From: JALCOL01 sp022649665
GTDB taxonomy: Bacteria; Bacillota; Bacilli; Lactobacillales; Enterococcaceae
Reading direction: 5' to 3' (one strand)
Assembly (NCBI GenBank): GCA_030372335.1
Contig: JAUDCW010000001.1
DNA: 64,000 nt
Positions within the stretch are counted from its first letter, which is position 1. The number at the start of each line of letters is the position of its first letter. Shown one piece after another: positions 16,304 through 24,512 of this stretch. The notes under the pieces were generated by a model. It saw only the letters and a list, made by a program, of their open reading frames with translations. It was not told where the DNA came from and searched no databases. Both the position numbers and the translations under genes were made by a program.

Positions 16304-17398
16304 TTATGGATTTTGACCGTCAAGCATCTTTTGCGCTTGTTCTTCGGTCAAATCAAAATCGTAGAAGTCTTTATAAAATTTTTGCACTTCTTTTTTCATA
16401 TCCAAATCTTTGAACTGGTCCGGATGAAGCAGTTGTGCGACCCATAAAACTTGCAGCGCTTCTTCACAAGAATATCGGCTCCAAAGAAAAGTTCCGATCG
16501 GGTTCGTGTAGATCTTTTTGTTGGCAACTGCTGGAACACTTTGCCAGTCCGGATCATTTTCGATTTGATCTTTGATCTTCGCCGCATTTTGCGTTCCCAA
16601 GATAATGACATCTGGTTTTGCTTGCAGTACTTGTTCCATGGTGACGTTTGTCATGTTTTGATCCGTCACATCGCTCATCGCATTTTCACCGCCGGCAGCT
16701 TCGATCCATTCTGTGGCGATCGAAGTCTTGCCGTCAGTACCAAGGGGAGACGTTCCTTGGATCTCGTACACTTTCGGCTTGTCAGTGACCCCTTTTAATT
16801 TATCTTGGACATATGAGAGATTTTTATCAAAATAGGTGACGAATTTGTCGGCTTTTTTTGGTGCAGCGCCGCCCAAGATCTCACCAGTCTTTGTGACCGT
16901 TTCTTTCAGTCCTTTGAAATCGCGGAAATTGACAAAAGCAGCTGTCGCGCCGGCATCCCGCACAGTTTTGATTTGATTTTCATCTGAAGCGATCACGACA
17001 CTCGGATCGGCTTTCAAAATTTCTTCCGCATTGATCGCCCCGCCGCTTTTCGGCGAATAGCTTGGAATATCTTTCAGTTTTGGAAAGACCAGCGTTGCCC
17101 ATGGCAATTGCTTGTTGATTTCCGTTGTTCCTGCCAGTTGGTCAGTTCCGCTCAGGAGCATTTGGACTTGGTTGTTGGCAGACCACAAGTTGATGACTTT
17201 ATCGACTTTTTTGGGCAGTGTCACTTCAGTCCCGGCCATATCTTTGACTTTGCGTGTCGCTGCTTTCTTGCTGCTGGTACTGCTGTCCGCTGCCGACGAA
17301 CTGCTCTTGCTCGTCGAACTCGAACATCCCGTGATAGATAGCGCTAGCAAAGCCGCTCCTAAAACCAGCCCGATCTTCTTCCATTTCCTTTTTTTCAT
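16304..17398 (-). CDS. ABC importer substrate-binding lipoprotein (FecB/BtuF fold)
   Basis: The product has 364 residues from the ATG at 17396-17398, with AAGGGAG 8 nt upstream. The signal peptide ends in the lipobox SITGC, followed by a Ser-rich linker (CSSSTSKSSSSAADSS). The mature part is a type III (helical-hinge) binding protein: RKVKDMAGTEVTLPKKVDKVINLW opens the first lobe. It captures the substrate outside the membrane for the FecCD/FecE pair. Related clusters are labelled iron-chelate, yet some carry molybdate; the nearby molbindin keeps that possibility open. Confidence 0.88.
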   Translation of the reverse strand: MKKRKWKKIGLVLGAALLALSITGCSSSTSKSSSSAADSSTSSKKAATRKVKDMAGTEVTLPKKVDKVINLWSANNQVQMLLSGTDQLAGTTEINKQLPWATLVFPKLKDIPSYSPKSGGAINAEEILKADPSVVIASDENQIKTVRDAGATAAFVNFRDFKGLKETVTKTGEILGGAAPKKADKFVTYFDKNLSYVQDKLKGVTDKPKVYEIQGTSPLGTDGKTSIATEWIEAAGGENAMSDVTDQNMTNVTMEQVLQAKPDVIILGTQNAAKIKDQIENDPDWQSVPAVANKKIYTNPIGTFLWSRYSCEEALQVLWVAQLLHPDQFKDLDMKKEVQKFYKDFYDFDLTEEQAQKMLDGQNP

Positions 17399-17491
17399 GT
17401 ACCGCACTCCCTTAACGATTTCTTAAATTTTGTTTCTTTTTCAGTGTAAACTTATTTAAAAAATTTGGCAAGAATTTGCTGAAAATTGCAA

Positions 17492-17522
17492 GAAAAAAGC
17501 TGCGACAAGTCTTGTCGCAGCC
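17492..17522 (-). terminator. Terminator of the YczE-like gene's operon
   Basis: Reading leftward, GCTGCGACAAG pairs with CTTGTCGCAGC and is followed by six T. It ends the leftward operon that starts at the flavoprotein gene. Confidence 0.8.
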
Positions 17523-17563
17523 GAGTTTCAAAAAATATTTCAGACAAATCTTCTTTTCTTACG

Positions 17564-18232
17564 TCACACTTGAACAGCCGAAATTTTGCTGACGATCGTC
17601 TTGTTGAAGAAACGGACCATGTTCCCGATCGTAAATACCGCGATGATCGTTCCCCAGCCAATACTCGGTCCGATCAGCTTTCCAAGGTTCCCCGTCAAAA
17701 GCCCGATCACTAGTGCGGTCACGACCATCAATGCATCGCCCCAATATTTCAAAGTACCGTAATCGCGGTGAAGGACAGTGGTCAATGCGATCAAGATCCC
17801 GTCCGGCGGGTTGACGATGATGTTGGCCCAGACCATCATCGTTACACCGACAGCCGTACAAAAGAGCGCGAGTGCTAAAAGCACGATCCGCAATGCCCAG
17901 CTTTTTGGATCGAGGTTGCCGAGGATCAAAATTCCCCAGAAGTCGACGACCCGTCCGAAGACATACGTAAAAGGAAACTGGATAATGACTTTCCAGCTGA
18001 ATTTACGGTAAACGATAAGCTCCATCACCACGAATACTGCATAAATAATGTTGACCCAATAGCCGAGCGTCCAGCCGGTGATCAGCGAGCAAGATTGCGG
18101 AACGGAGACCAGCGCGCTCACCCCCATATGGCATTTGGCGAAAAGTGTCGTCCCCAGTGCCAGAACGAACATCCCGATGATCCAAATAATGACGCGTGTC
18201 GACATTTTGTCTTTGCGAACTTTATCAGCCAT
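17564..18232 (-). CDS. YczE/YitT-like integral membrane protein
   Basis: The product has 222 residues with five or six hydrophobic segments. The N-terminal block FVLALGTTLFAKCHMGVSALVSVPQSCSLITGWTLG and the later WANIIVNPPDGILIALT match the YczE-like membrane family of unknown function. A GGAGGA site precedes the ATG. It is the last gene of the LacI-linked redox operon, 24 bp after the SDR gene. It may move the substrate or product of that operon; this is guesswork from position. Confidence 0.7.
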   Translation of the reverse strand: MADKVRKDKMSTRVIIWIIGMFVLALGTTLFAKCHMGVSALVSVPQSCSLITGWTLGYWVNIIYAVFVVMELIVYRKFSWKVIIQFPFTYVFGRVVDFWGILILGNLDPKSWALRIVLLALALFCTAVGVTMMVWANIIVNPPDGILIALTTVLHRDYGTLKYWGDALMVVTALVIGLLTGNLGKLIGPSIGWGTIIAVFTIGNMVRFFNKTIVSKISAVQV

Positions 18233-18256
18233 TTTGAAAATCCTCCTTTTTTCTGA

Positions 18257-19027
18257 TCACAAGCGGCGAATATGAAATCCGCCGTCCGCATTCAAGACTT
18301 GCCCGGTCGCGAAGTCCAGCAAACCACTGACAGCCGCTAATACACAATTGGCAACATCTTCCGGCTGACCGAAGCGTTTGATCGGTGTCAAACCTTCCGC
18401 GATCATTTTTTCATATTTTTCGTGCACGACTGAAGTCATATCCGTTGCGATGATCCCTGGGCGCACCTCGAAGACCGGAATGCCAAACGCTGCTAAGCGG
18501 TCGGCGAATAATTTGGTCGTCATCGAGATCGCAGCTTTCGAAATGCAATATTCACCGCGGCTGGTCGAAGAAGTGTATGCCGACATTGAAGAAATATTTA
18601 CGATCCGCGGTTCATAATCTTCCGCTTGCGCCGCTTTCTTGACTTTGATCATTCGATTTGCAACCAATTGACACATGAAGAATGTCGAACGCGCGTTGGT
18701 ATTAACGACATAGTCATAGCTGTCTTCGGTCGTTTCCAAAATATCAAGACGCTGTTTCGGCGCCACCCCGGCATCATTGACTAACAGATCGATTCGCCCA
18801 TACTTTTCTTCGACTTGATTGATCAAATGCAGGCGGTCGGCGGTGTTCGAAACGTCACATTGGATATAGGTAAAATCTTTGCCGATCTTGGACAATTCTT
18901 CTTCAGCTTCAGCAGCTGTTTGCGAGTGGGCGCTCATCACCACGAAATAGCCTTCCTTCAATAATGCTTTTGAGATGCCCAGACCGATCCCGCGGCGTCC
19001 GCCAGTAACGATGGCAATTTTTTTCAT
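18257..19027 (-). CDS. Short-chain dehydrogenase/reductase
   Basis: The product has 256 residues. The cofactor motif is TGGRRGIGLGIS (residues 8-19), the structural motif is NDAGV in place of the common NNAG(V/I), and the catalytic set is Ser (NISSMSAY), Tyr-X-X-X-Lys (YCISK) and the upstream Asn (NTNARS). Arg residues after the Gly-rich loop and the early CDVSN motif suit a nucleotide-dependent alcohol/ketone step. The operon context (Fe-S OYE and fumarate-reductase-like flavoprotein) suggests oxidation or reduction of a hydroxyl on the same small molecule. Often annotated as 3-oxoacyl-ACP reductase, but a fatty-acid role is unlikely here. Confidence 0.85.
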   Translation of the reverse strand: MKKIAIVTGGRRGIGLGISKALLKEGYFVVMSAHSQTAAEAEEELSKIGKDFTYIQCDVSNTADRLHLINQVEEKYGRIDLLVNDAGVAPKQRLDILETTEDSYDYVVNTNARSTFFMCQLVANRMIKVKKAAQAEDYEPRIVNISSMSAYTSSTSRGEYCISKAAISMTTKLFADRLAAFGIPVFEVRPGIIATDMTSVVHEKYEKMIAEGLTPIKRFGQPEDVANCVLAAVSGLLDFATGQVLNADGGFHIRRL

Positions 19028-19043
19028 GAGTGATTTTCTCCTT

Positions 19044-20372
19044 TTATTTATTTTTGAGCTGTTTCAAATATTCTGCATAATACGGTTTGAATTCGGGATT
19101 GTGAACGACACAGCCGACCTTGAAACCGGCGCGGATCAGATCCCCGCATTTTCCGCAAGTGATACAAACTTTCCGGCGGCTGAGCGTCCCGGTCTTGCGG
19201 ATCTCATTGGGGAAATTCGGATCCGCAAAGGACTCGCGGCCGAAATTCACGAAGTCAGCATATTTTCCGGCCACAGCGCCTGCAGCGAGATTTGGCGAAA
19301 ACTGCCGAACATACGAAGGTGCAGAGGCCATCAGCAAAAGATCCGGCAACGCATCTTTGATCGCTTTCGTTCCTTCGTACATACGGGCAACTCCGACAAA
19401 CGGATGTTCCGGCGCTTCATATTTTCCTTGATCGAACGGTCGCGTTACATGGGAGTCGACATATGGATTCCCCATCGTGATATTGAGCAGTTCGATCCCG
19501 AGATCTTCTTTCAAGATCTTGGCCAACTTCAGCGGTTCAGTCAGCTCCAATCTATTTTCTTGATCACTGCCCCAGCCGTAAGGATAAGGAAAACCGTCAT
19601 AGATCCCGAGCCGGCAAGTAATATAAAACTGATCATCCTCATATTTCTTAGCGGCTTTGATCGAATCGATCAAAAGCCGGAAACGATTTTCAAAACTGCC
19701 GCCGTGCGGACCTTTGCGCGTATAGGCAGAGGCGACTTCTGCAAAAAGATAGCCGTGGCAGGATTTGATATCGATTGCATCAAACCCGGCTTCTTTTGCA
19801 AGCTTCGTCGCAGCACCAAATTTTTCCGGCAAACGATCTAAATATTCATCGCTGACGATCCGGTCATCAGCGATCGGCTGATTTTTTTCATAATAAGGAT
19901 TGTGATAAGCGATCAACGGTTCCGGGAAGCCGTGCGGTTTCGAGTAGCGTCCGCTGTGGTTCGCCTGCAGCACAAGCAGCGGGGCAAATCCATTTGCTTC
20001 TTTGCCAGCAACCTTGATTCGCTCGTTCATTTCTTTGAACGCCGGCATTGTTTCTTCATTCAAAAGCAGCTGATGCTTGCCGCTGCGTCCTTCTGGAACA
20101 ACGGTCGTCGCTTCGTACCAGATCACGCCGGCACCGCCCCTGGCATAAGCGAGATAGCGCTGGACCGTGTGCTCGCTCGGCGCACCGCTTTCTTCGGAAT
20201 CATTTCCTTCCATCGGGGCGATCCCTAAGCGGTTGGGAACCGATCGGCCGAATAATTTGATCGGTGTAAACAAATCGGCCGTATTCTCTGTCAATGGGAA
20301 ATGAACACTCAATTCTTTTTCTTTGTTTTCGACTTCTTGGATCGTTTTGTAGTGAAATGGTGTATATTTCAT
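19044..20372 (-). CDS. Old-yellow-enzyme-type NADH:flavin oxidoreductase with Fe-S motif, no NADH domain
   Basis: The product has 442 residues. A FMN-binding TIM barrel occupies residues 30-380, with FGRSVPNRLGIAPMEG, the HSGRYSKP active-site region and FDAIDIKSCHGYLFAEVASAYTRKG. Near the C-terminus CITCGKCGDLIRAGFKVGC matches the CxxCxxC...C [4Fe-4S] site of the 2,4-dienoyl-CoA reductase/enoate reductase group. The usual C-terminal FAD/NAD(P)H domain is missing, so electrons must come from a partner, perhaps the flavoprotein encoded just upstream (14 bp away). It likely reduces an activated C=C bond. The substrate is unknown; LacI control hints at a sugar-like or cyclic polyol compound. Confidence 0.85.
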   Translation of the reverse strand: MKYTPFHYKTIQEVENKEKELSVHFPLTENTADLFTPIKLFGRSVPNRLGIAPMEGNDSEESGAPSEHTVQRYLAYARGGAGVIWYEATTVVPEGRSGKHQLLLNEETMPAFKEMNERIKVAGKEANGFAPLLVLQANHSGRYSKPHGFPEPLIAYHNPYYEKNQPIADDRIVSDEYLDRLPEKFGAATKLAKEAGFDAIDIKSCHGYLFAEVASAYTRKGPHGGSFENRFRLLIDSIKAAKKYEDDQFYITCRLGIYDGFPYPYGWGSDQENRLELTEPLKLAKILKEDLGIELLNITMGNPYVDSHVTRPFDQGKYEAPEHPFVGVARMYEGTKAIKDALPDLLLMASAPSYVRQFSPNLAAGAVAGKYADFVNFGRESFADPNFPNEIRKTGTLSRRKVCITCGKCGDLIRAGFKVGCVVHNPEFKPYYAEYLKQLKNK

Positions 20373-20386
20373 GTTTCTCCCTCTCT

Positions 20387-22354
20387 TCAGATGATTTTTC
20401 CTTCGATATATTGTTTATAAATCTGCTCGAACCAAGATTTCGTCTTGGGGAGCGGATGTCGATCCCGATACCGGTTTTCCACTTGCTCTCCTTCAAGCTG
20501 AGTGAGTTGAACAAGCTGATCGCGCGCCCCGCCGTCCAGCGCAAGCGGGATCCCATTCGTTTTGATCTTAGACAAGTCGATCGCAGCTTTTTCGATCAAG
20601 TATGAGCCGCGGCTTTTGCCGCCGCTTTCGATGTAAGAGATCATCGCCGACAGATAGACTTTCTGCGTCAGCAAAAGATCATAAGTAACAAAGGCTGCAC
20701 GTATTTCTGCTGCATCTTTCGCACGAACCGTTTTTTCAAACGTTTGCAGACGTTCATCGATCACCCGACGCTGTGTTTCCATTTTTGCGGGATCGCGCAA
20801 GAACGCGGCACTTTGATCGAATTCTTTTTGAAATTGGCGGCGATACACCAGCGGATCTTGACCACGATCGTTTTGGCGGAGCGCTTCACTGAAAGAGACT
20901 GTTTTTTCGAATTCTTTGGCAGAATTTTCTTCAAAAATTTCTTTTGGCAGCGGCAAGTCCCGGTACTGTGAGCTGATAAACTGCGCTGCGCGGAGCGAAC
21001 CGACTTGCGTTGCATTCAGTGCGCTGCCGCCGGGACGGTAAACCCCAAAGTTTCCGCAAACCTCGCCGACTGGAAAAAGATGCTTCACGTTCGATTCCCA
21101 CCACTGATTCGCCGCGAGTCCGCCGTTGTTATGCTGCGCACTGACTGAGATCTCCAGCGGATCGCGGCTCAAATCGATCCCGTGATCCAAATAGAGCTGG
21201 TACGCCGGCTGATTCATTTTCAGCAAGCGCTCGATCGGCGTGCCGAAAAGGATCTCGGAATTCTCAAGATAGTCGTATGCTTCCTTTTTCAGAAGTCTGA
21301 AATCGAAGACGCCATCGCGCTCGGCACTTTCCGGATTGCGGCGAAAGTCCAAATATACTTTGCGATGTTTGATGATCTCTTCTTGATAGACCGCGATATC
21401 GACCAGCGAGGAGCCGCTTTTTCCAACTTTGCGCGGATCAAAGGGCCATTGATACCCCTTCAAAAAAACCGCTGTCAGCATGTCGGCCGGTGTTTCAAAA
21501 TAATCCAGTAAAAATTCGTGTTCATCTTCGCCGTTTTCATTTACCGAATAATATCGCGGGATCACTTGCTGATAGCTGCCCGAAAGGTTCCAGCGGAAAA
21601 GCACTGAAGCGATCCCGTATTGAAACTCGGTCAGATTTTTTCCTTTAGCGCCCGCCGCAAATGCCGGACCGTGCGAACCTGTCTGGCTGACCGGATAAAC
21701 GCTGCGATGATAGATCCCGCTGGGGCCGCCGGTCGCATAGATGATGTTCGTGCAATTCAGTTTGATCCAAGTCAACGAACCATCTTCTTCCGTCCGGATC
21801 CCGATCGCTCCATATACTTTCTGCGGCTCGTTTTCTTTCAAGATTTTTACGATCCGCACGCCGTCGAGTAATTTGATTTCTTTTTTCTTGATGGAAGCTT
21901 CTAATTTTTCGGTCATATATTTTGAGGTGAGCGGCCCGCAAGAAGTCGCCCGCTGAGTCGCGTCGTGATCAGTTTGATAGCCGACATACTGACCGTATTC
22001 GTCATGTGGGAACGGCACCCCGAGATTGACCAGTTTGAAAAAACTGCGGACAGAATTGGCGGCTTCGACCAGCGCAGTATCGCCATCGACTGCTCCTCCC
22101 CCATACAGCGTTTTCGCCATTTCATAAATCGAATCAGGTTTATCATCGGCTAGCGACAATTTATAGTATGTTTGTTTATCTGAACCGGTATTGCGCGAAG
22201 TCCCCATCTTGCGGCCTTCTGTTGCGATCAAAAGATCGTGCTGTCCGAGATCATACAAACTATCGGCTGCGTTGTAAGCCGCGCAGCCGCTGCCAACGAT
22301 CAGTGTATTGCATTCATAATATTCAGTTGCATATTCCGCGATTTCTTTGTTCAT
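20387..22354 (-). CDS. Fumarate-reductase/succinate-dehydrogenase-like FAD flavoprotein
   Basis: The product has 655 residues; the second of two adjacent ATGs (22352-22354) has AGGAGG at 7 nt. The FAD-binding motif is TLIVGSGCAAYNAADSLYDLG (residues 18-38). Family blocks include the capping region with TSCGPLTSKYMTEKLE, the NIIYATGGPSG motif, and the C-terminal HNNGGLAANQWWESNVKHLFPVGEVCG, equal to the FrdA SAQ/HxxGG...GEV...G block. There is no FrdB partner, no haem domain, and no signal peptide, so it is a cytosolic soluble enzyme. It probably works with the downstream OYE homologue as a dehydrogenase/reductase pair. Confidence 0.85.
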   Translation of the reverse strand: MNKEIAEYATEYYECNTLIVGSGCAAYNAADSLYDLGQHDLLIATEGRKMGTSRNTGSDKQTYYKLSLADDKPDSIYEMAKTLYGGGAVDGDTALVEAANSVRSFFKLVNLGVPFPHDEYGQYVGYQTDHDATQRATSCGPLTSKYMTEKLEASIKKKEIKLLDGVRIVKILKENEPQKVYGAIGIRTEEDGSLTWIKLNCTNIIYATGGPSGIYHRSVYPVSQTGSHGPAFAAGAKGKNLTEFQYGIASVLFRWNLSGSYQQVIPRYYSVNENGEDEHEFLLDYFETPADMLTAVFLKGYQWPFDPRKVGKSGSSLVDIAVYQEEIIKHRKVYLDFRRNPESAERDGVFDFRLLKKEAYDYLENSEILFGTPIERLLKMNQPAYQLYLDHGIDLSRDPLEISVSAQHNNGGLAANQWWESNVKHLFPVGEVCGNFGVYRPGGSALNATQVGSLRAAQFISSQYRDLPLPKEIFEENSAKEFEKTVSFSEALRQNDRGQDPLVYRRQFQKEFDQSAAFLRDPAKMETQRRVIDERLQTFEKTVRAKDAAEIRAAFVTYDLLLTQKVYLSAMISYIESGGKSRGSYLIEKAAIDLSKIKTNGIPLALDGGARDQLVQLTQLEGEQVENRYRDRHPLPKTKSWFEQIYKQYIEGKII

Positions 22355-22407
22355 CATGCGCCCTCCTCGATCAATTGAGAATTTTAAAAAGCCTTTTAAA
22401 TCACCGG

Positions 22408-22421
22408 TGCATACGTTTGCA
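22408..22421. promoter_or_regulatory. LacI-type operator before the redox operon
   Basis: TGCATACGTTTGCA is a near-perfect palindrome with a central CG, as LacI/CcpA-family proteins require. It lies between the LacI gene and the flavoprotein gene, about 55 bp before the latter. It may also act as a weak cre site for CcpA. Confidence 0.55.
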
Positions 22422-22486
22422 TTTATCCGAACAGCCAAGTTCAGCTGTTCACAAATATTGACTTGAAAAAATCCAAGCAGATGATG

Positions 22487-23485
22487 CTAGGATCGCGTTG
22501 TCCCACGTTCGACGATTTCGACATCATATTCACGAATTTTATTCTGCGGCCTCGCAAGGCCTTCGATCATATCGATCAAATAATTCGTTGCGTCTTTTGC
22601 AAGCCGGCGCAGCGGCTGCGCGACAGTTGTTAAATTAAAATTGCTGGAAAGATACGTATTATCAAAACCGATCACGCCGATGTCTTCTGGAATCTTGAGA
22701 CCTTTTTGATTCATTGCGATGATCACATCAAACGCCAGCGGATCACTTTGGGCAAAGATCGCGTCCGGCAACTTTCCGGCCGCAAGCTTCTTCTCCATTA
22801 ATTTTCCAGCGCGTTCGATCCCCTGTTCAACACTGGACCAGACATTTTCGGAGCGGAACGGTACCCCGTATTCTTCAAGAGCTTGCCGGTAGCCGGCTGT
22901 CCGCTGCTGATACAAGTGAAGCTGATCGCGGCCGGTCACCGTGCAGATATTCCGGTAGCCTTTGTCCAGCAGATATTTTGTCGCCAAGTATCCGCCTTTG
23001 ACATTGTTCGAAACGAAACTGTCGATCTGCGTACCCAAGTCGCGCATTAGGCAAACGAAAGGATACTTCTCTTTTTTCAATTGCAAGATCGTTTTTGAAC
23101 GCTCGCCGACCATGCCCGTTGAAAAAATAAATCCATCAACTGTCTGCCCCTTCAGTTTTTGAACATATTCTTGTTCGATTTCCTGCTTTTCATACGTATT
23201 ACTAAAAACTACGAAATAGCCTCTTTTTTCTGCTTCTTCCTCAACGACAGTTGCAAGCGTTGGATAAATCAGATTTTCTAAATTCGGGATAATAAATGCA
23301 ATCGTTTTCATTTTTCCGGTTTTTAACCCGCGTGCCAAGATATTCGGGCTGTAGCCCAACTCATCGATCGCCTTAAAGATTTTTTCTTTTGTTGCTGGAT
23401 CAACCACCTCAGGCCGGCTGAGCGTACGCGAAACCGTACTAACTGAAACACCGACTTTTTGAGCCACATCGCGCATCGTTACCAT
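22487..23485 (-). CDS. LacI-family repressor of the redox operon
   Basis: The product has 332 residues from the ATG at 23483-23485 (AAGGAG at 8 nt). The HTH is VTMRDVAQKVGVSVSTVSRTLSRPEVV, the hinge helix is YSPNILARGLKTGK, and the periplasmic-binding-protein-like sensor follows (KTIAFIIPNLENLIYPTLATVVEEEAEKRGY). It lies directly upstream of the flavoprotein gene on the same strand and should control it through the operator at 22408. A second candidate operator in its own promoter suggests autoregulation. The effector is probably a sugar or polyol-like metabolite. Confidence 0.87.
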   Translation of the reverse strand: MVTMRDVAQKVGVSVSTVSRTLSRPEVVDPATKEKIFKAIDELGYSPNILARGLKTGKMKTIAFIIPNLENLIYPTLATVVEEEAEKRGYFVVFSNTYEKQEIEQEYVQKLKGQTVDGFIFSTGMVGERSKTILQLKKEKYPFVCLMRDLGTQIDSFVSNNVKGGYLATKYLLDKGYRNICTVTGRDQLHLYQQRTAGYRQALEEYGVPFRSENVWSSVEQGIERAGKLMEKKLAAGKLPDAIFAQSDPLAFDVIIAMNQKGLKIPEDIGVIGFDNTYLSSNFNLTTVAQPLRRLAKDATNYLIDMIEGLARPQNKIREYDVEIVERGTTRS

Positions 23486-23523
23486 TTGATCCGCTCCTTG
23501 CTGTCGATTGCCAATAAAAATTG

Positions 23524-23535
23524 GGAACCGGTTTC
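23524..23535. promoter_or_regulatory. Palindrome in the LacI promoter
   Basis: GGAACCGGTTTC has an AACCGGTT core typical of LacI-family operators. It lies about 40 bp upstream of the start codon and is the likely autoregulatory site. Confidence 0.5.
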
Positions 23536-23654
23536 TTAAGTTCAAAATAGTCCCATTTATGTGCGCTGTCAAGCCGTTTTTGCACAAATAAACCCGTCTG
23601 ATCTGCTGCAAACGTTGCCATAACTATCGTCATAGTAATTGAAAAAATTCTTTT

Positions 23655-23755
23655 AACGACCGAAAAAAAGACCATGACAATAAGTCTTGTCATGGCCTTG
23701 ATATCCGAAGATACGGTGTTTCAAAAGCAGCTTCTTCGGAAAAACCGCTCTTCAA
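23655..23755 (-). repeat. Intergenic repeat copy D with terminator
   Basis: Reading leftward from the stop of the gene at 23756, it carries CCGAAGAAGCTGCTTTTGAA and ACACCG, shared with the copy at 9524-9682. It ends in the hairpin CCATGACAAGACTTATTGTCATGG with seven T. It serves as the terminator of that gene. Confidence 0.65.
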
Positions 23756-23983
23756 TTATTTTTTAAGCGTTACGACCATCGACCGATCGCCCTTAACGTT
23801 CTTGAATGGTGTGATCGCACATGGCGCATAGCCTTTCGGTGCAAAAGCATTTAAAATTGCATCTAATTGTTGACCATATGGATAAGTTTCGATCAAAGCA
23901 ACTACGTATTCGTCCTTGGGATCAGCCGCATTGATTTTTTCTTGGATCTCAGCATTTTGTTCACCATTGAATTTGAGTAACAT
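23756..23983 (-). CDS. Small hypothetical protein
   Basis: The product has 75 residues from the ATG at 23981-23983, with AAAGGTG 11-14 nt upstream; a GTG twelve bases earlier overlaps that site. The sequence is soluble and mixed alpha/beta, with DEYVVALIETYPYGQQLDAILNAFAPKGYAPCAITPFKNV and ends in VVTLKK. No family recognised. It is monocistronic, followed by a repeat-borne terminator. Confidence 0.55.
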   Translation of the reverse strand: MLLKFNGEQNAEIQEKINAADPKDEYVVALIETYPYGQQLDAILNAFAPKGYAPCAITPFKNVKGDRSMVVTLKK

Positions 23984-24131
23984 TTTTATAATCACCTTTC
24001 GATTACATTCTTATCGTAGGTCGAAAAAGGAATTTTGTCACGCAACAAGGCTTGAAAACTTTCAGTAGATTCTCTTTTACAAATTCCCGCTTTTCCCCTA
24101 TCCTGAAGAAAAGCCGTCAGGAGGAAATTCA

Positions 24132-24512
24132 ATGAACTTCAAAAAGATCCATCATTTTGCGATCATCGGCCGCGATTACACAAAATCAAAGCATTTTTAT
24201 GTCGATCTGCTGGGTTTTTCTGTCATTCGCGAAAATTATCGCAGCGCACGCGATGACTATAAAATCGATCTGGTGAGCGGTGAGATCACGCTAGAGCTTT
24301 TTATCGAAAAAAAAGCTCCGGCGCGCCCCAGCTATCCGGAAGCATGCGGCTTGCGGCACTTGGCTTTCCAAGTCGAAAGCGTTGTGGAAACTGTCGAGGC
24401 GCTGAACAAAGCCGGGATTACGACCGAACCGATCCGGACCGATGATTATACTGATCAAAAGATGACCTTCTTTTTTGATCCGGACGGCCTGCCGCTGGAG
24501 ATCCACGAGTAG
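24132..24512 (+). CDS. VOC-family (glyoxalase-like) metal enzyme
   Basis: The product has 126 residues and is one vicinal-oxygen-chelate domain. The metal ligands expected in the glyoxalase fold are visible: His near the start (KIHHFAIIGRDYTKSKHFYVDLLG), His in GLRHLAFQVES, and Glu in the C-terminal FFFDPDGLPLEIHE. It probably acts as a lyase or isomerase on an alpha-hydroxycarbonyl compound such as methylglyoxal-thiol adducts; the exact substrate is unknown. AGGAGGAAAT precedes the ATG. It overlaps nothing and meets the convergent DUF4811 gene end to end. Confidence 0.85.
   Translation: MNFKKIHHFAIIGRDYTKSKHFYVDLLGFSVIRENYRSARDDYKIDLVSGEITLELFIEKKAPARPSYPEACGLRHLAFQVESVVETVEALNKAGITTEPIRTDDYTDQKMTFFFDPDGLPLEIHE

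Noticed and set aside
19044..20372. Fe-S OYE homologue as the chalcone-reducing enzyme of the flavonoid pathway
   Set aside because: It lies 18 kb away in a LacI-controlled operon and lacks the NADH domain of the known enoate reductases; a link cannot be excluded but nothing in the sequence supports it.
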